Positions 46,655 through 56,201 of a stretch of 64,000 bases of DNA are shown piece after piece. A program made the position numbers and the translations under genes. Source of the DNA: Acidiferrobacter thiooxydans. GTDB taxonomy: Bacteria; Pseudomonadota; Gammaproteobacteria; Acidiferrobacterales; Acidiferrobacteraceae. Position 1 is the first letter of the stretch. Each line of letters opens with the position of its first letter. The stretch spans positions 1,142,501-1,206,500 of the forward strand of contig NZ_PSYR01000001.1 of assembly GCF_003333315.1 (NCBI RefSeq), written 5' to 3'. A model generated the notes under the pieces. It worked only from the letters and a program-made list of their open reading frames with translations, was not told the origin of the DNA and searched no databases.

Positions 46655-47980
46655 TCAAAGGTCGACATAGTGCGCGATCTCCCAATCCGAGACATGGCGC
46701 ATGTACTCGAGCCACTCCTGGTGTTTCAGGGTCAGGAATTCCTCGGCCAAGGGACCCAGCGCCGTGCGCAGCACGGTGTCTCCTTCCAGGGCCACGAGGG
46801 CCTCGTGGAGGTTTTGGGGGAGCAGTCCGATGCCTGTGCGCTCGCGTTCGCAGGCGGGAAGGGTGTAGAGATCGAGGTTGTGCGGGGCCCCCGGATCGAG
46901 GCTACGCTCCACGCCATCGAGGCCGGCGGCGATGAGGGCGGCCGTGGCCAGATAAGGATTGCATGCCCCGTCTGGTAGCCTAAGCTCGAGCCGGCCGCCC
47001 GGTACGCGCACCATTGCCGAGCGGTTATTGTCGCCGTAACTGATATAGGCCGGGGCCCAGGTGGAGCCGGTCAGCGAGCGGCCGACGACCAGGCGCTTAT
47101 AGGAATTGACGGTCGGGGCGCAGAGCGCGGCCAGTGCGCGCGCGTGGACGAGGATGCCCGCCAGGAACTGGTAGGCCAGCGTGGAGAGCCGTAGGCCCCT
47201 GGGGTCATCGGGGTCTTCGAAGGCGTTGCGGCCGTCGCGGTTCGCCGACATATGGATATGTTGGCCATTGCCGGGGCGGTTGGCGAAGGGCTTGGGCATG
47301 AAGGAACACACCATGCCCATGCCGTGCGCGATCTCGCTTGCCGCCATCTTCACGAACACCATGCGATCGCAGGATGTCAGGCTGTCGGTGTAGGTGTAAT
47401 TGACCTCGAACTGGCCGTTGCTGTCCTCATGATCGATCTGATAGACATCGATGCCGACTGCCAAGAGGGAGCTCGTCAGGGCCTCCAGGAAGGCGCGTGA
47501 TCGCGACAGGCCCTTGAAGTCATAACAGGGCTTGGCCTGATGGTCGCTGTCATCGAACGGACACAGGCGTCCCTGATCGTCGTGCCGCAGCAGTACGAAT
47601 TCCGGCTCCATGCCGGTATCAAAGCCGAGCCCGCGCTCGGCCATGCGCGCGATCTGTCTCTTCAGGACATAGCGGCTGTCATAAGGCCAAGGTTGGCCCT
47701 GGACGTGTCCGTCACAGACGATGCGTGCGTAACCCGGCTGCCAGGGGACGAGGCTCAGGGTGCTGATGTCGCCCACCGCCATGTAATCGGCCTCGTGCGG
47801 GGCAAGCCCCAGGCCCCACACCGCGAATCCCGCAAAGCCTGCGCCGTTTTTCAGGATGTCCTCGAAGTGGCCGACCGGCACGCACTTGGTCTTGGGCGCG
47901 CCGTGGATGTCGACGAATTGCGCCAGGATGTACTGAATGTTGTGGGCTTCGAGGAATTGCTGCGCTTCGACGGTGGTCAT
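46655..47980 (-). CDS. gmaS: gamma-glutamylmethylamide synthetase (glutamine synthetase III-like)
   Basis: This 441-residue enzyme is of the glutamine synthetase superfamily. [20 protein letters not shown] opens the N-terminal beta-Grasp domain. The catalytic domain has [42 protein letters not shown] and [24 protein letters not shown]. It ligates methylamine to glutamate with ATP, giving gamma-glutamylmethylamide. Identification as GmaS rather than GlnA comes from size, divergence and the adjoining mgs and mgd genes. The ATG overlaps the mgdD stop (ATGA). Confidence 0.9.
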   Translation of the reverse strand: MTTVEAQQFLEAHNIQYILAQFVDIHGAPKTKCVPVGHFEDILKNGAGFAGFAVWGLGLAPHEADYMAVGDISTLSLVPWQPGYARIVCDGHVQGQPWPYDSRYVLKRQIARMAERGLGFDTGMEPEFVLLRHDDQGRLCPFDDSDHQAKPCYDFKGLSRSRAFLEALTSSLLAVGIDVYQIDHEDSNGQFEVNYTYTDSLTSCDRMVFVKMAASEIAHGMGMVCSFMPKPFANRPGNGQHIHMSANRDGRNAFEDPDDPRGLRLSTLAYQFLAGILVHARALAALCAPTVNSYKRLVVGRSLTGSTWAPAYISYGDNNRSAMVRVPGGRLELRLPDGACNPYLATAALIAAGLDGVERSLDPGAPHNLDLYTLPACERERTGIGLLPQNLHEALVALEGDTVLRTALGPLAEEFLTLKHQEWLEYMRHVSDWEIAHYVDL

Positions 47981-48624
47981 GAGGTCTCCCGCTGTGGGTG
48001 GGCCAGATAGGATGATTGAGGAAAACGATCCCGGTGGTCGGGCGGTCTTACGATCGCGTGGCGGCCGGAGGCGCGGCACGCCGTCAGGAGCGTTTCACAG
48101 AGATAGGCCCCATGGCTGCGGCAGGTCCATACGAGGGCGCAAGGCACCGGACCTCGCAGGTCGGCGATGAGCAGCACCGGGATCTCGGCCATGAGGGTGA
48201 GCCAGGCCGGCCGATCTTGGGGGTCGAAGGCGCGAACATCGAGGGCGCAGGTCTGGGCGATCACGGCGAGCAGGCCAGGACCGCGCAGCGCGAGCGCGGT
48301 GTCTTGACGCACCACCGGATAGACGAAGTCCTCGGGCCCGATGCCGGCGGTATCCAGACACGGCACGCTTAGCCCTTCGAGCAGGAATTCGTGGGGTCCG
48401 AGACGGACGATCAAGGTCTGGCCATCGACGCACCAGCTATTGGGCGATGGCGGCGGGGTGATGCCGCGGCGTTCGAGCCAGTCATAGGCCCCACGGCCCT
48501 TGAGACCGGTCCTCGCCAGGAGCGAATGGTCAGAGATCTCGAGCGAGGGGGGATCGGCACGATCCGCGGCCATGGCCGGATCATGGCCTACCATGAGTGC
48601 GCTTACGCCCACCGGCTTCTTCAC
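47977..48624 (-). CDS. mgdD: N-methylglutamate dehydrogenase subunit D (SoxG-like)
   Basis: This 215-residue homologue of the sarcosine oxidase gamma subunit includes [25 protein letters not shown] and [12 protein letters not shown]-like motifs. It has the weak GcvT-like fold of the family. It completes the four-subunit N-methylglutamate dehydrogenase, which regenerates glutamate and releases the methyl as formaldehyde/methylene-THF. It starts within the end of mgdC and stops on the gmaS start, giving a continuous coupled operon. Confidence 0.85.
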   Translation of the reverse strand: MKKPVGVSALMVGHDPAMAADRADPPSLEISDHSLLARTGLKGRGAYDWLERRGITPPPSPNSWCVDGQTLIVRLGPHEFLLEGLSVPCLDTAGIGPEDFVYPVVRQDTALALRGPGLLAVIAQTCALDVRAFDPQDRPAWLTLMAEIPVLLIADLRGPVPCALVWTCRSHGAYLCETLLTACRASGRHAIVRPPDHRDRFPQSSYLAHPQRETS

Positions 48625-51521
48625 GAGGCCTCCTTTTGTCGTTCCTGGAGGGGGTCATAGAAGGGGAGCGGGCTCACCAAGGCCTCCGTGAGGCGTCCGT
48701 CGCGGCGCCGTATGGTGATGACGCCGCCTATCTCGCTTACCGAGGGGGTGACGTAGGCAAGCCCGATGTGGCGCCGAAGGGTCGGGCTCCAGGCGATGCT
48801 CGTAACCCGGCCTGCGACCACGTTGTGCGCTATGATCAGATGGCCTTCCTCGGGCAGCGCATCATCGCGGGCCGCTTTCAGGATAAAACCGACGAGTACG
48901 CGCGATAGCGGTTTTGCGTGCAAGATCGCAAGGCTGCGCTGACCGACGAAAAAGGGTTTATCGAAGTTCACCGCCCACCCGAGGCCCGCCTCGCGGGGGT
49001 GGGTTGCGCCATCGGTGTCTTGGCCGACGATGATGTGGCCTTTTTCGAGACGCAGGATGCGCTGTGCCTCGACGCCAAATGGGCCTATGCCGTGGTCCTG
49101 GCCGGCGCGCATGAGCGCCTCCCAGAGGGCTGCGCCGAGGTTCGCGGGCACATGGATTTCATAGCTCCACTCGCCGACGAAGCCCATGCGCATGATGCGC
49201 GCCGGGATGCCGGCGACATGGCCCTCGCGATAGGCGCGATAGGGGCAGGCCTGCGGCGAGAGATCGATATCGGTCAAGGGTTCGAGCACCGCACGCGCCC
49301 GGGGGCCGGCCAGGTTGGCGGCAAAGAACTGGCCGGTATAAGGGGTGAGCACGCAGTCCATGGCCCAGAGCGCGATGAGGCGTGAGAGCTCGCGGGTGAT
49401 GGCCACGGCGCCGCCGGTGCTGGTCGTGCCATAAAAGCAGGTGGCATCCCGGCGCGCGATCACGCCATCATCGATGAGCGTGCCGGCCTCGTCACACAAG
49501 AGCGCGTAGCGGGTCTCGCCGGGCGCGATATTGGCGCAGCGTGAGGTATAGACCCGTTCGATGAAGGCTAGGGCATCGGGCCCGGCTATCTCGATCTTGC
49601 CAAGCGGCGCGACATCGATGATCCCGACCCGTTCACGCACCGCGCGTACCTCGCGTTCGATGCATGCCTCTTTGGAAAGGCCCGCGACTTGGTAATAGGC
49701 GGGGCGCAGCCAGGTCGCGGCCTCCACGAACACCGCACCCAGGTCTTCATGAAGTTTGTGGGCCGCCGTGCGCCGGCGCGGGTGAAGGCCATGACCGGCG
49801 AGCACAGCGAGCGGCACGGGATGAACGAAGGGCCGGGCGGTGGTGATGCCGATGGCCTGCGGGGTCTCGTGGCGGATGTGGGCGAGGAGACGCAGGGCGT
49901 TCATATGCGAATGCTTGCCCTGACTCGGACCCATGCCGGTGGTCGTGTAGCGTTTCAAGAGCTCGCTTGTGTCAAAGCCCTCCTTGGCGGCATGAACGTA
50001 GTCCTGATACTGGAGGTCCTCATCGAAATCGAGGAATTCCCGGCCTCGCGGGTGGCTCACAAACGGCCACGGGTGGCTGTGCGCGACGGTATCGCGTGCC
50101 ACCGCCGGGCAGTCCGTTTCCCGGCATCCCGCATGCGCGGCGGCAAGCCCTCCGGCGCGTCTGCCGTCGGCCAGCCGTGCGCCCGGGGCAAAGACCCCGT
50201 TTACGCGCCCGCACGCAAAGAGGCCGGCGGGCAGCTCGCCCGGGACCCATTGCTCGAGGGCCTGGTCGTAGGTGAGCCGGCCCCCGGCTTGGCACAAGAT
50301 CGCCGCCGCGGGCGCGAAGCCGGTACTGAGGATGACGCCATCACAGGCGACCTCGCGATAAGAGGGGGGCGCCTGCCCTGCGCGGGTCATGGGCGCGATG
50401 CGCACTGCCGCCACCCCGAGGCGATCCGGCGTGGGCACGGCCTCGATGATACCGGAGGCAGCACATACCTCCACGCCTTGGGCGCGCAGATCCTGGGCCT
50501 CTTTGGGGGCGGGTCTCATATCGACGATGAGCGCGATCGATACACCATGGGCCTTGAGGGCCTTGGCCACCTCGTAGCCTTCGGCGTTGGCGACCAGCAG
50601 CACGGCGCGCTCCATGGGTCGAATCGCATAGCGATAGAGCAGCCGCAGGGCCGCGGAGCCGAGCAGGATGCCGGGGAGGTCGTTATTGCGAAATACCGCC
50701 GGCTGCTCCCAAAGGCCGGTCGCGCAGACGACCGCGCGCGCCTGCATCTTGGTCATGTGCTGGGCCTCTGCGAGCGCCACGCTGTGCCCCGCGTAATAAC
50801 CGGCCGCGCAGGTCCCTGCGCGCACATCGATGCCGGGATGCGTCCGGACCTTCGTGATCAGTGCCTGCATGTCCAGACCCGCATCTAAGAAGCCCGTGGG
50901 ATGGTAGGTGGCGCTGCCGCCGATATGCGCGTTCTCATCCACCAACACCACCTGGGCGCCGCAGTCGGCGGCGGCGATCGCGGCCGCAAGCCCCGAGGGG
51001 CCGGCGCCGATGACGAGCACGTCGCAAAAGGCATATCGGGTCACGGTCCTCAGACGCGGGGCCTTGAGATTAATGACGCCAAGACCCGCAACGCGCCGGA
51101 ACAGACGTTCCCACAAGGGGAATAGCCGCTTGTTGTAGAAGGCCTTGTAATAGAAGCCGACCGGCAGGAACCGCGACAGGCGGTCGAGCACGAACCCGCG
51201 ATCGCAGGTGACGCCCCCCCAGGTGTTGACGGCACGCACCACCATGTCGGCCTCCACCGGGCTTATGTCCGCGCGGATATTGATCCGCTCGTTGCTCTGG
51301 ACCAGGACGTTGATGTCGTGGTTGGCGGCCGACAACACGCCCCGCGGCCGGTGGTATTTGAAGCTGCGTCCGAGCGCGCTTCGGCCGGCGGCCAAGAGCG
51401 CGCTCGTGATGGTGTCACCGGCATAGGCCGGTATGCTCTGCCCCTCGAACACGAAGTGCAGCGGTCGTTGCCGGTCTATCCATTCGCCCGCGACGGGCGG
51501 CAGGCGCGTGGGGCCGCTCAT
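48621..51521 (-). CDS. mgdC: N-methylglutamate dehydrogenase subunit C (SoxA-like)
   Basis: This protein of about 966 residues is related to the sarcosine oxidase alpha subunit. The N-terminal 2Fe-2S-like beta-Grasp part lacks the full Cys set (VFEGQSIPAYAGDTITSALLAAG, FKYHRPRGVLSAANHDINVLV). A large NAD/FAD domain follows (DVLVIGAGPSGLAAAIAAADCG, ILSTGFAPAA). The C-terminal half is a GcvT-like folate-binding aminomethyltransferase region (YALLCDEAGTLIDDGVIARR, VEAQRILRLEKGHIIVGQDTDG) that transfers the one-carbon unit to tetrahydrofolate. The ATG at 51521 overlaps the mgdB stop; upstream in-frame starts lie within mgdB. Confidence 0.9.
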   Translation of the reverse strand: MSGPTRLPPVAGEWIDRQRPLHFVFEGQSIPAYAGDTITSALLAAGRSALGRSFKYHRPRGVLSAANHDINVLVQSNERINIRADISPVEADMVVRAVNTWGGVTCDRGFVLDRLSRFLPVGFYYKAFYNKRLFPLWERLFRRVAGLGVINLKAPRLRTVTRYAFCDVLVIGAGPSGLAAAIAAADCGAQVVLVDENAHIGGSATYHPTGFLDAGLDMQALITKVRTHPGIDVRAGTCAAGYYAGHSVALAEAQHMTKMQARAVVCATGLWEQPAVFRNNDLPGILLGSAALRLLYRYAIRPMERAVLLVANAEGYEVAKALKAHGVSIALIVDMRPAPKEAQDLRAQGVEVCAASGIIEAVPTPDRLGVAAVRIAPMTRAGQAPPSYREVACDGVILSTGFAPAAAILCQAGGRLTYDQALEQWVPGELPAGLFACGRVNGVFAPGARLADGRRAGGLAAAHAGCRETDCPAVARDTVAHSHPWPFVSHPRGREFLDFDEDLQYQDYVHAAKEGFDTSELLKRYTTTGMGPSQGKHSHMNALRLLAHIRHETPQAIGITTARPFVHPVPLAVLAGHGLHPRRRTAAHKLHEDLGAVFVEAATWLRPAYYQVAGLSKEACIEREVRAVRERVGIIDVAPLGKIEIAGPDALAFIERVYTSRCANIAPGETRYALLCDEAGTLIDDGVIARRDATCFYGTTSTGGAVAITRELSRLIALWAMDCVLTPYTGQFFAANLAGPRARAVLEPLTDIDLSPQACPYRAYREGHVAGIPARIMRMGFVGEWSYEIHVPANLGAALWEALMRAGQDHGIGPFGVEAQRILRLEKGHIIVGQDTDGATHPREAGLGWAVNFDKPFFVGQRSLAILHAKPLSRVLVGFILKAARDDALPEEGHLIIAHNVVAGRVTSIAWSPTLRRHIGLAYVTPSVSEIGGVITIRRRDGRLTEALVSPLPFYDPLQERQKEAS

Positions 51522-51775
51522 GGCGCACCGCCCTGGAAGAGATAGGTCGCGGTCACGACATCGGTGGCGGTATCGCGCTCGGCGATAAACCAGGTGTAGC
51601 TCGGGATATGGCACCACCACTCGCGCCTGGTGCCGGGGATGCCTGCCCGGTTGAATACCGCATCCGCCCAGAGGGCATCGTCCACCGACGGATCCGGCAT
51701 CAGGCGCAGCGCGCCGCCATAGAAGAATTCCGAGAGTGGGCGGGGTCCATTGACAGGGCAGGTCAGGGTCTTCAT
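51518..51775 (-). CDS. mgdB: N-methylglutamate dehydrogenase subunit B (SoxD-like)
   Basis: This 85-residue homologue of the sarcosine oxidase delta subunit begins LTCPVNGPRPLSEFFYGGALRLMPDP and has the W-W-C-H-I-P-S...R-D-T region near its end. True SoxD binds zinc through CPxC and His/Cys residues; here the second N-terminal Cys is replaced (CPVNG), so the zinc site may be absent or altered. The small subunit closes the heterotetramer. It sits seven bases after mgdA and overlaps mgdC. Confidence 0.85.
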   Translation of the reverse strand: MKTLTCPVNGPRPLSEFFYGGALRLMPDPSVDDALWADAVFNRAGIPGTRREWWCHIPSYTWFIAERDTATDVVTATYLFQGGAP

Positions 51776-51782
51776 GAGGACC

Positions 51783-53024
51783 TCAGTGTCCGATCGCGGC
51801 CGCGCCGCGCTCGCCGGTCAGGGCGTAATCCCGAAACCGATCGAGCCCGAACCCGGTGATGAGCGGGTGAGGGTGGTCGTGGGCCAGGGTGTGGGCCATG
51901 GTCTTGCCGCAGATGGGGGTCGCCTTGAATCCCCAGGTGCCCCAGCCGCCATCCAGATAGAAGCCGCGGATCGGGGTCTTGCCCATGATGGGCGCGAAGT
52001 CCGGCGTCATGTCGGCCATGCCCGCCCATTGGCGCACGACACCAACCTCCGACAGAAAGGGAAAGAGATCGAGCATGCGCGAGGCAAGCCCCTCGGCGAA
52101 CTCCAGGGTCGAGCGTGTCTGATGCAGCTCGTAGGGGTCGAGCGCCGCCCCTAGCACCAGTTCGCCACGCGCCGATTGGCTGACATAGACATGCAGGCCG
52201 CTTGAGACCACGATCGGGTCGAGCCAGGGTTTCATGGGTTCTGTCACCATCGCCTGCAGCGGGTGGACGACGATGGGGCTTGCGATGCCGACCATATTCA
52301 AGACCCGCGGGGTGGAGCCGGCGACCGCGCACAGCACCTTGCCCGTGGCGATCGATCCGCGCGAGGTACGCACCCCGGTCACCTCGCCATGGGCGGTCTC
52401 GATGCCCAAGACCTCCGTTTGCTGGTGGATCTCGACGCCGAGCCTATCGGCGGCGCGGCCATAGCCCCAGGCCACGGCATCATGACGGGCGATAGCACCG
52501 GGTGCGTGATAGAGGGCGCCCACGATGGGTGCGTGACCGTCGCAGGAGAGGTCGATGCCGGGGATCGCCCTTTGGATCTCATCGGGACCCACGACCTCGG
52601 AGTCGACCTGGCAGTGCTTGTTGATCTCGGCGCGTTGGCGCATGGTGCGCAGTGCCGCATCGCTATGGGCGAGGGTGAAGTGACCGCGCGTGGCGTAGAA
52701 GAGATTGAGCCTGAGTTCCTGCGAGAGGTCGCGCCATAGGCGGATGGCGGCGTCATAGAAACGCACGCCTTCGACAGTGATGTAGTTGGAGCGGATGATG
52801 GTGGTATTACGCGCGGTGTTACCGCCGCCGATATAGCCCTTCTCCAGGACACAGATATTCCTCATGCCGTGGTCGTGAGCGAGGTAGTAGGCGGCGGCGA
52901 GCCCATGGCCCCCACCCCCCACGATGACCGCGTCATAGGTCTTGCGGAGGGCCTCGTGGCGCGTGAACATGCGCGGCTCCGGGTAGGCCTTGGAGAGGGC
53001 GAAACGCGCCAGACGCCAGGGCAT
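51783..53024 (-). CDS. mgdA: N-methylglutamate dehydrogenase subunit A (SoxB-like)
   Basis: This 413-residue D-amino-acid-oxidase-fold flavoprotein has an N-terminal FAD loop (AVIVGGGGHGLAAAYYLA), GGNTARNTTIIRSNYIT, and the late conserved GGWGTWGFKATPICGKTMA. It is homologous to the sarcosine oxidase beta subunit, which oxidises the N-methyl amino acid. It is the first gene of the operon mgdABCD-gmaS-mgsABC. The ATG at 53024 follows GAGGG; an internal ATG at 52970 (after CGGAG) is an alternative start. Confidence 0.9.
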   Translation of the reverse strand: MPWRLARFALSKAYPEPRMFTRHEALRKTYDAVIVGGGGHGLAAAYYLAHDHGMRNICVLEKGYIGGGNTARNTTIIRSNYITVEGVRFYDAAIRLWRDLSQELRLNLFYATRGHFTLAHSDAALRTMRQRAEINKHCQVDSEVVGPDEIQRAIPGIDLSCDGHAPIVGALYHAPGAIARHDAVAWGYGRAADRLGVEIHQQTEVLGIETAHGEVTGVRTSRGSIATGKVLCAVAGSTPRVLNMVGIASPIVVHPLQAMVTEPMKPWLDPIVVSSGLHVYVSQSARGELVLGAALDPYELHQTRSTLEFAEGLASRMLDLFPFLSEVGVVRQWAGMADMTPDFAPIMGKTPIRGFYLDGGWGTWGFKATPICGKTMAHTLAHDHPHPLITGFGLDRFRDYALTGERGAAAIGH

Positions 53025-53043
53025 GGCTAAGCCCTCAAGGCCG

Positions 53044-53074
53044 GCCGATCGCAGGCCCGCAGCCTGCGATCGGC
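53044..53074 (-). promoter_or_regulatory. strong hairpin in the mgdA leader
   Basis: GCCGATCGCAGGC (53044-53056) pairs perfectly with GCCTGCGATCGGC (53062-53074) around a 5-base loop, 20 bases before the mgdA start. There is no T-run, so it is not a classic terminator. A leader stem like this could protect the mRNA, hide a protein-binding site or act as a 5' stabiliser. Confidence 0.5.
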
Positions 53075-53291
53075 GAGATGGTAAAGGCGGCGGCCAAGGG
53101 CCTGCGCGGTGTGGGGCGGTGTATCGCCATGACCCTACGCGCCCCCCGGTCGCGGGCGTGTAGGGTTGCGGCGCCCGCGAGGGGTCCGGGGCAACGGCCT
53201 CCCCTCCTGATACCGGTGGCCCGGGACAAAGGGGATGATGCGGACGGTGTGGTCATGATCATCAACAGACCTCTGGCTCGGAGATTCGTCC

Positions 53292-53310
53292 TAGGAACTA
53301 TTAGTTCCTA
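53292..53310 (+). promoter_or_regulatory. perfect palindrome, probable operator of the XRE-cupin regulator
   Basis: TAGGAACTATTAGTTCCTA is a perfect 9-bp inverted repeat around one base, 83 bases before the regulator start, in the divergent region facing the methylamine operon. It is a likely dimer site for autoregulation and control of the operon. The core ACTATTA also occurs in the imperfect palindrome before the permease (43167-43190). Confidence 0.6.
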
Positions 53311-53392
53311 TTGTTCACCGTCGAGCGCGAGTAGTCAACAAGTTTTCTCTGTGGGAAACTTCGTACCGGGGGGCACCCCATCGAGGGAGGGT

Positions 53393-54001
53393 ATGGCGAG
53401 TAGCGAGGTTGGCAAGGAAGGAGAGGAGGGGGCGCTCTGGCGTTATCTGGGCAACGCCATCCGGAGTTTGCGGCAAAGACAGGATCTTACGATCGCCGAC
53501 GTCGCGGATCTCGCCGGCATCAGCCGCGGCATGTTGTCGAAGATCGAGAATGCGCAGACTGCGACCAGCCTCGAGACCTTGGCGCGACTGGCGCGCGCCC
53601 TGGGTGTATCCCTATCGGCGCTGTTTCGCAGTTACGATGTAAAGGAGGGGGGTGCCCAGCTGATCCGTCGTGGCGAGGGTATGGAGGTGGTGCGGCGCGG
53701 CACGAAGCGTGGACATACCTACCACCTGCTCGCCTATGACCAGGGGCCGACCAAGGTCTTCGAGCCGTTTCTGATCACCATCGATCATGAATCCGAGATC
53801 TTCCCGACCTTCGAGCACCCTGGGACCGAGTTCATCTATATGCTGGAAGGCGAGATCGAGTATCGCCACGGACAAGGGCGCTATCATCTCTTGCCGGGCG
53901 ATGCCCTCACCTTCGCCGGCCATGTGCCGCACGGGCCGGAGCGCCTCATCCAGTGTCCCATCCGCTTTCTTTCGATCATCATCTATCCGACCGAGCGCTG
54001 A
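53393..54001 (+). CDS. XRE family regulator with C-terminal cupin domain
   Basis: This protein of about 202 residues has an N-terminal helix-turn-helix (about 20-75: IRSLRQRQDLTIADVADLAG, ISRGMLSKIENAQTATSLET) and a C-terminal cupin sensor (about 110-200: FPTFEHPGTEFIYMLEGEIE, YHLLPGDALTFAGHVPHG). Relatives (PuuR and the regulators of amine, sarcosine or taurine catabolism) bind a small ligand in the cupin. It is divergent from mgdA, so it is the evident regulator of methylamine use. GAGGGAGGG precedes the chosen ATG; the frame continues upstream through the palindrome but that part is not credible. Confidence 0.88.
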   Translation: MASSEVGKEGEEGALWRYLGNAIRSLRQRQDLTIADVADLAGISRGMLSKIENAQTATSLETLARLARALGVSLSALFRSYDVKEGGAQLIRRGEGMEVVRRGTKRGHTYHLLAYDQGPTKVFEPFLITIDHESEIFPTFEHPGTEFIYMLEGEIEYRHGQGRYHLLPGDALTFAGHVPHGPERLIQCPIRFLSIIIYPTER

Positions 54002-54820
54002 CCGGGCCCTTGTGATCGCCACTGACCGCAGGGCGCCCTGTACAAGGCGGACCCCATGAGGCCGGACATCTCCGCAGGCACCGGCGGCCGCCCCCAGGCC
54101 CTTGCCCTTAGCGATGCCAAAGGCCCTCGTTGCCGGGCGTGCCCGGGGGCGATCGGCCCCCCGATGCAGGGGGGTGATCGACGATTCCGGCCGCATGGCG
54201 TGCGCACTCCCGTACCGCGCGCCTCGGCCACCCGCGCCCCATGACGCACACATAGACCCTCACAGCCCCGTCCTCTCCATGTGTCTGGCAAAGCGCTCAA
54301 GCCGCGACGGATCTCTGAAATGGGGCAGCATCGTCTACCGATAAACGGATATCGCCTGAAAAGAACGCAGGCACGACAAGGAATGCGGCCGTTACCTTGC
54401 GCACACCCGCTCGTAACCATCCCGCTTGTGTGGAATGATCATAAGCCACGAAGGCCTTTATGGTGGCGCTGGTATCCCACTGAGCCCCTGTGCGTGCTGC
54501 ACGCCGCACGATCCTTACACACGCGTGTTGCCGATTCAGCCCTATTCCCGGGAAGCGCGATCTCCTGGGTCTCACGATGAATGCGCGCCACACTACGCGG
54601 CCGTGGCGCGACTCATGGGCTTTATGTCCTAAGCCAGAAGCGGGATCGCTGCGGCCGTGAGCGCGCTTTCCCCTCGACCAGTTCCTGAGTGCGGGCGTTG
54701 AGCGCTAGGCCCGTTTCGAATGAGCAGGATGGCGATCGACGGCCCTTCTGCGGATCGCAGCGAGGCATGAGGGGCGATGGCGGCATGCCGCCAGCAGGTC
54801 TCCTGTTCTATTTCCGCGCG
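54002..54820. other. gene-poor stretch
   Basis: About 820 bases after the regulator. No frame has a credible start and composition, and no RNA or repeat was recognised. Confidence 0.4.
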
Positions 54821-55243
54821 TCATGGGATGCGACAAGGCTCGGGCCTGCCGTCTTCTCCCTCGCCTGTTTCAGGCGCTGTGCCGTCCTCGTGCGGTTCCT
54901 GATGTAGCCCCTCATCGTCGTGACGTCCTTGAGGGATACGCCGGGATGCAGGATCCTTGACGCGCCGCAGACGCATCCAGTCGCGATGGCGGCGCCCATC
55001 GGGCCGGTATGTACCCAGGCGGTGACGGGGCCACGTCCGGATCTTCCAGTGCGGGAGGTGGGTGGCGGCCTGCCGGCGCGCGAATCGCGGGCTTCTAACA
55101 GGGTCACGGCGGCTTGGGGTCGAGGGGCCGTTTTCGGGTGCGGGCGGTGCGATGTCCGGCGTCACCCGCGCGCGAGGGTCGGGGTTGCGCTGCGAGGGGT
55201 CGGTCGGGACATGCCCGGGGGACGGGGTCAGAGTGGGGTTCAT
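54821..55243 (-). CDS. hypothetical hydrophilic ORF, possibly frameshifted
   Basis: GAGGAGCC lies at good spacing before the ATG, 64 bases after the outer-membrane gene on the same strand, so translation probably starts here. The first 45 residues are Pro/Ser/Asp-rich and disordered (NPTLTPSPGHVPTDPSQRN). The rest is very basic or acidic and not family-like. In the next frame a more protein-like end (SLKDVTTMRGYIRNRTRTAQ) runs to 54808, so a frameshift within the gene is possible. The function is unknown. Confidence 0.4.
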   Translation of the reverse strand: MNPTLTPSPGHVPTDPSQRNPDPRARVTPDIAPPAPENGPSTPSRRDPVRSPRFARRQAATHLPHWKIRTWPRHRLGTYRPDGRRHRDWMRLRRVKDPASRRIPQGRHDDEGLHQEPHEDGTAPETGEGEDGRPEPCRIP

Positions 55244-55307
55244 GGGGGCTCCTCGGGTGGCGTCCCGCAGCTGCGGGGCGTAGGTTGGGATGCAGTGGTG
55301 CCAGCCT

Positions 55308-56201
55308 TCAAAAGGGTATGGCCGCTTGAAGCAGCATCAGGGTCTCGGCGCTCTGGCTGTCCGGGATGCGCGTGACACCTGGCGTCTGGCCAGGTGCGCC
55401 CGCAATCGGTATCGGGGCGGACCCGGCTGCCGACCACGTGGCGCGGCGGATCGTAAATGCGATCTCGAGGTGGTCGTCGACCCGGTAGTGGATCGCAAGG
55501 CCCAGGACGTTGTAGGGGCGATCGCCCAAGGACTCGCTGAGGCGCGCGCTCTCCAGGGTCTCTGTGGCGACATCGAGGGCGATGGGCGCGGTGATAGTGA
55601 TCTGCGCGCCCACGGTGTAGCCGGTGAGGGCATGGAGCGTGACTACCAGGCGCCGGTCGATGGCGTAGTCCACACCCAATCCGATCCCGAGGTGGCCGCC
55701 GGTGGTGGTCTCGCCCCCGGGGTTGCCCGTGCCCGGGTCCGCCCCACGCACCTCGCGATGAAAACCCGCCCCGATATAGGGAATCAGTATGGTGTCGCGG
55801 TCTTGCCGCCACAGGTCATCGATGGCAAGGCCCAGGCGCGCGTCGAGGGCGGTCATGCGGGCCGTGCTCGATCCCTGCCCGGCAAGACCCAGCGCGCTAT
55901 TGGCCTGATAATGGGCGGTCCCGAACGCGCCCGTAAATCGCAGCCCCCCATAGAGGCTGGCGCAGCGATGCCCGATATACCCAAGCCCCACGGTATAAAC
56001 GGTCAGCCCGTCGCTTTCGGAATCCACCGGTACGGCATTCAGGGTCTCTTGATAACGTCCCATACCGTAGCCGATCCCGACGGACACCCCGTTTTGGGCA
56101 CGACGGATGGCCCGGGGGATGCGCGCGGCCGGCGCCTGGGAAGAGACGGTGAGCAACAGCGCACTGACGATGAGCGTGTAGACAGGTTTCGAAGAGGTCA
56201 T
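55308..56201 (-). CDS. outer-membrane beta-barrel protein
   Basis: This 297-residue protein has a signal peptide (VYTLIVSALLLTVSSQAPAA, cleavage near 25), alternating amphipathic strands (GVSVGIGYGMGRYQE, LTVYTVGLGYIGHRCASLYGGLRF, HLGIGLGVDYAIDRRLVVTLHALTGYTVG) and a terminal Phe (QAAIPF) used by BAM. It resembles 8- to 12-strand OmpA/OmpW-like barrels; the precise role is not evident. It is upstream of the small ORF at 54821-55243. Confidence 0.8.
   Translation of the reverse strand: MTSSKPVYTLIVSALLLTVSSQAPAARIPRAIRRAQNGVSVGIGYGMGRYQETLNAVPVDSESDGLTVYTVGLGYIGHRCASLYGGLRFTGAFGTAHYQANSALGLAGQGSSTARMTALDARLGLAIDDLWRQDRDTILIPYIGAGFHREVRGADPGTGNPGGETTTGGHLGIGLGVDYAIDRRLVVTLHALTGYTVGAQITITAPIALDVATETLESARLSESLGDRPYNVLGLAIHYRVDDHLEIAFTIRRATWSAAGSAPIPIAGAPGQTPGVTRIPDSQSAETLMLLQAAIPF

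Noticed and set aside
48621-53024. Heterotetrameric sarcosine oxidase soxBDAG
   Set aside because: The four subunits are homologous to it, but gmaS and three separated glutamate synthase modules in the same overlapping operon identify the N-methylglutamate pathway.
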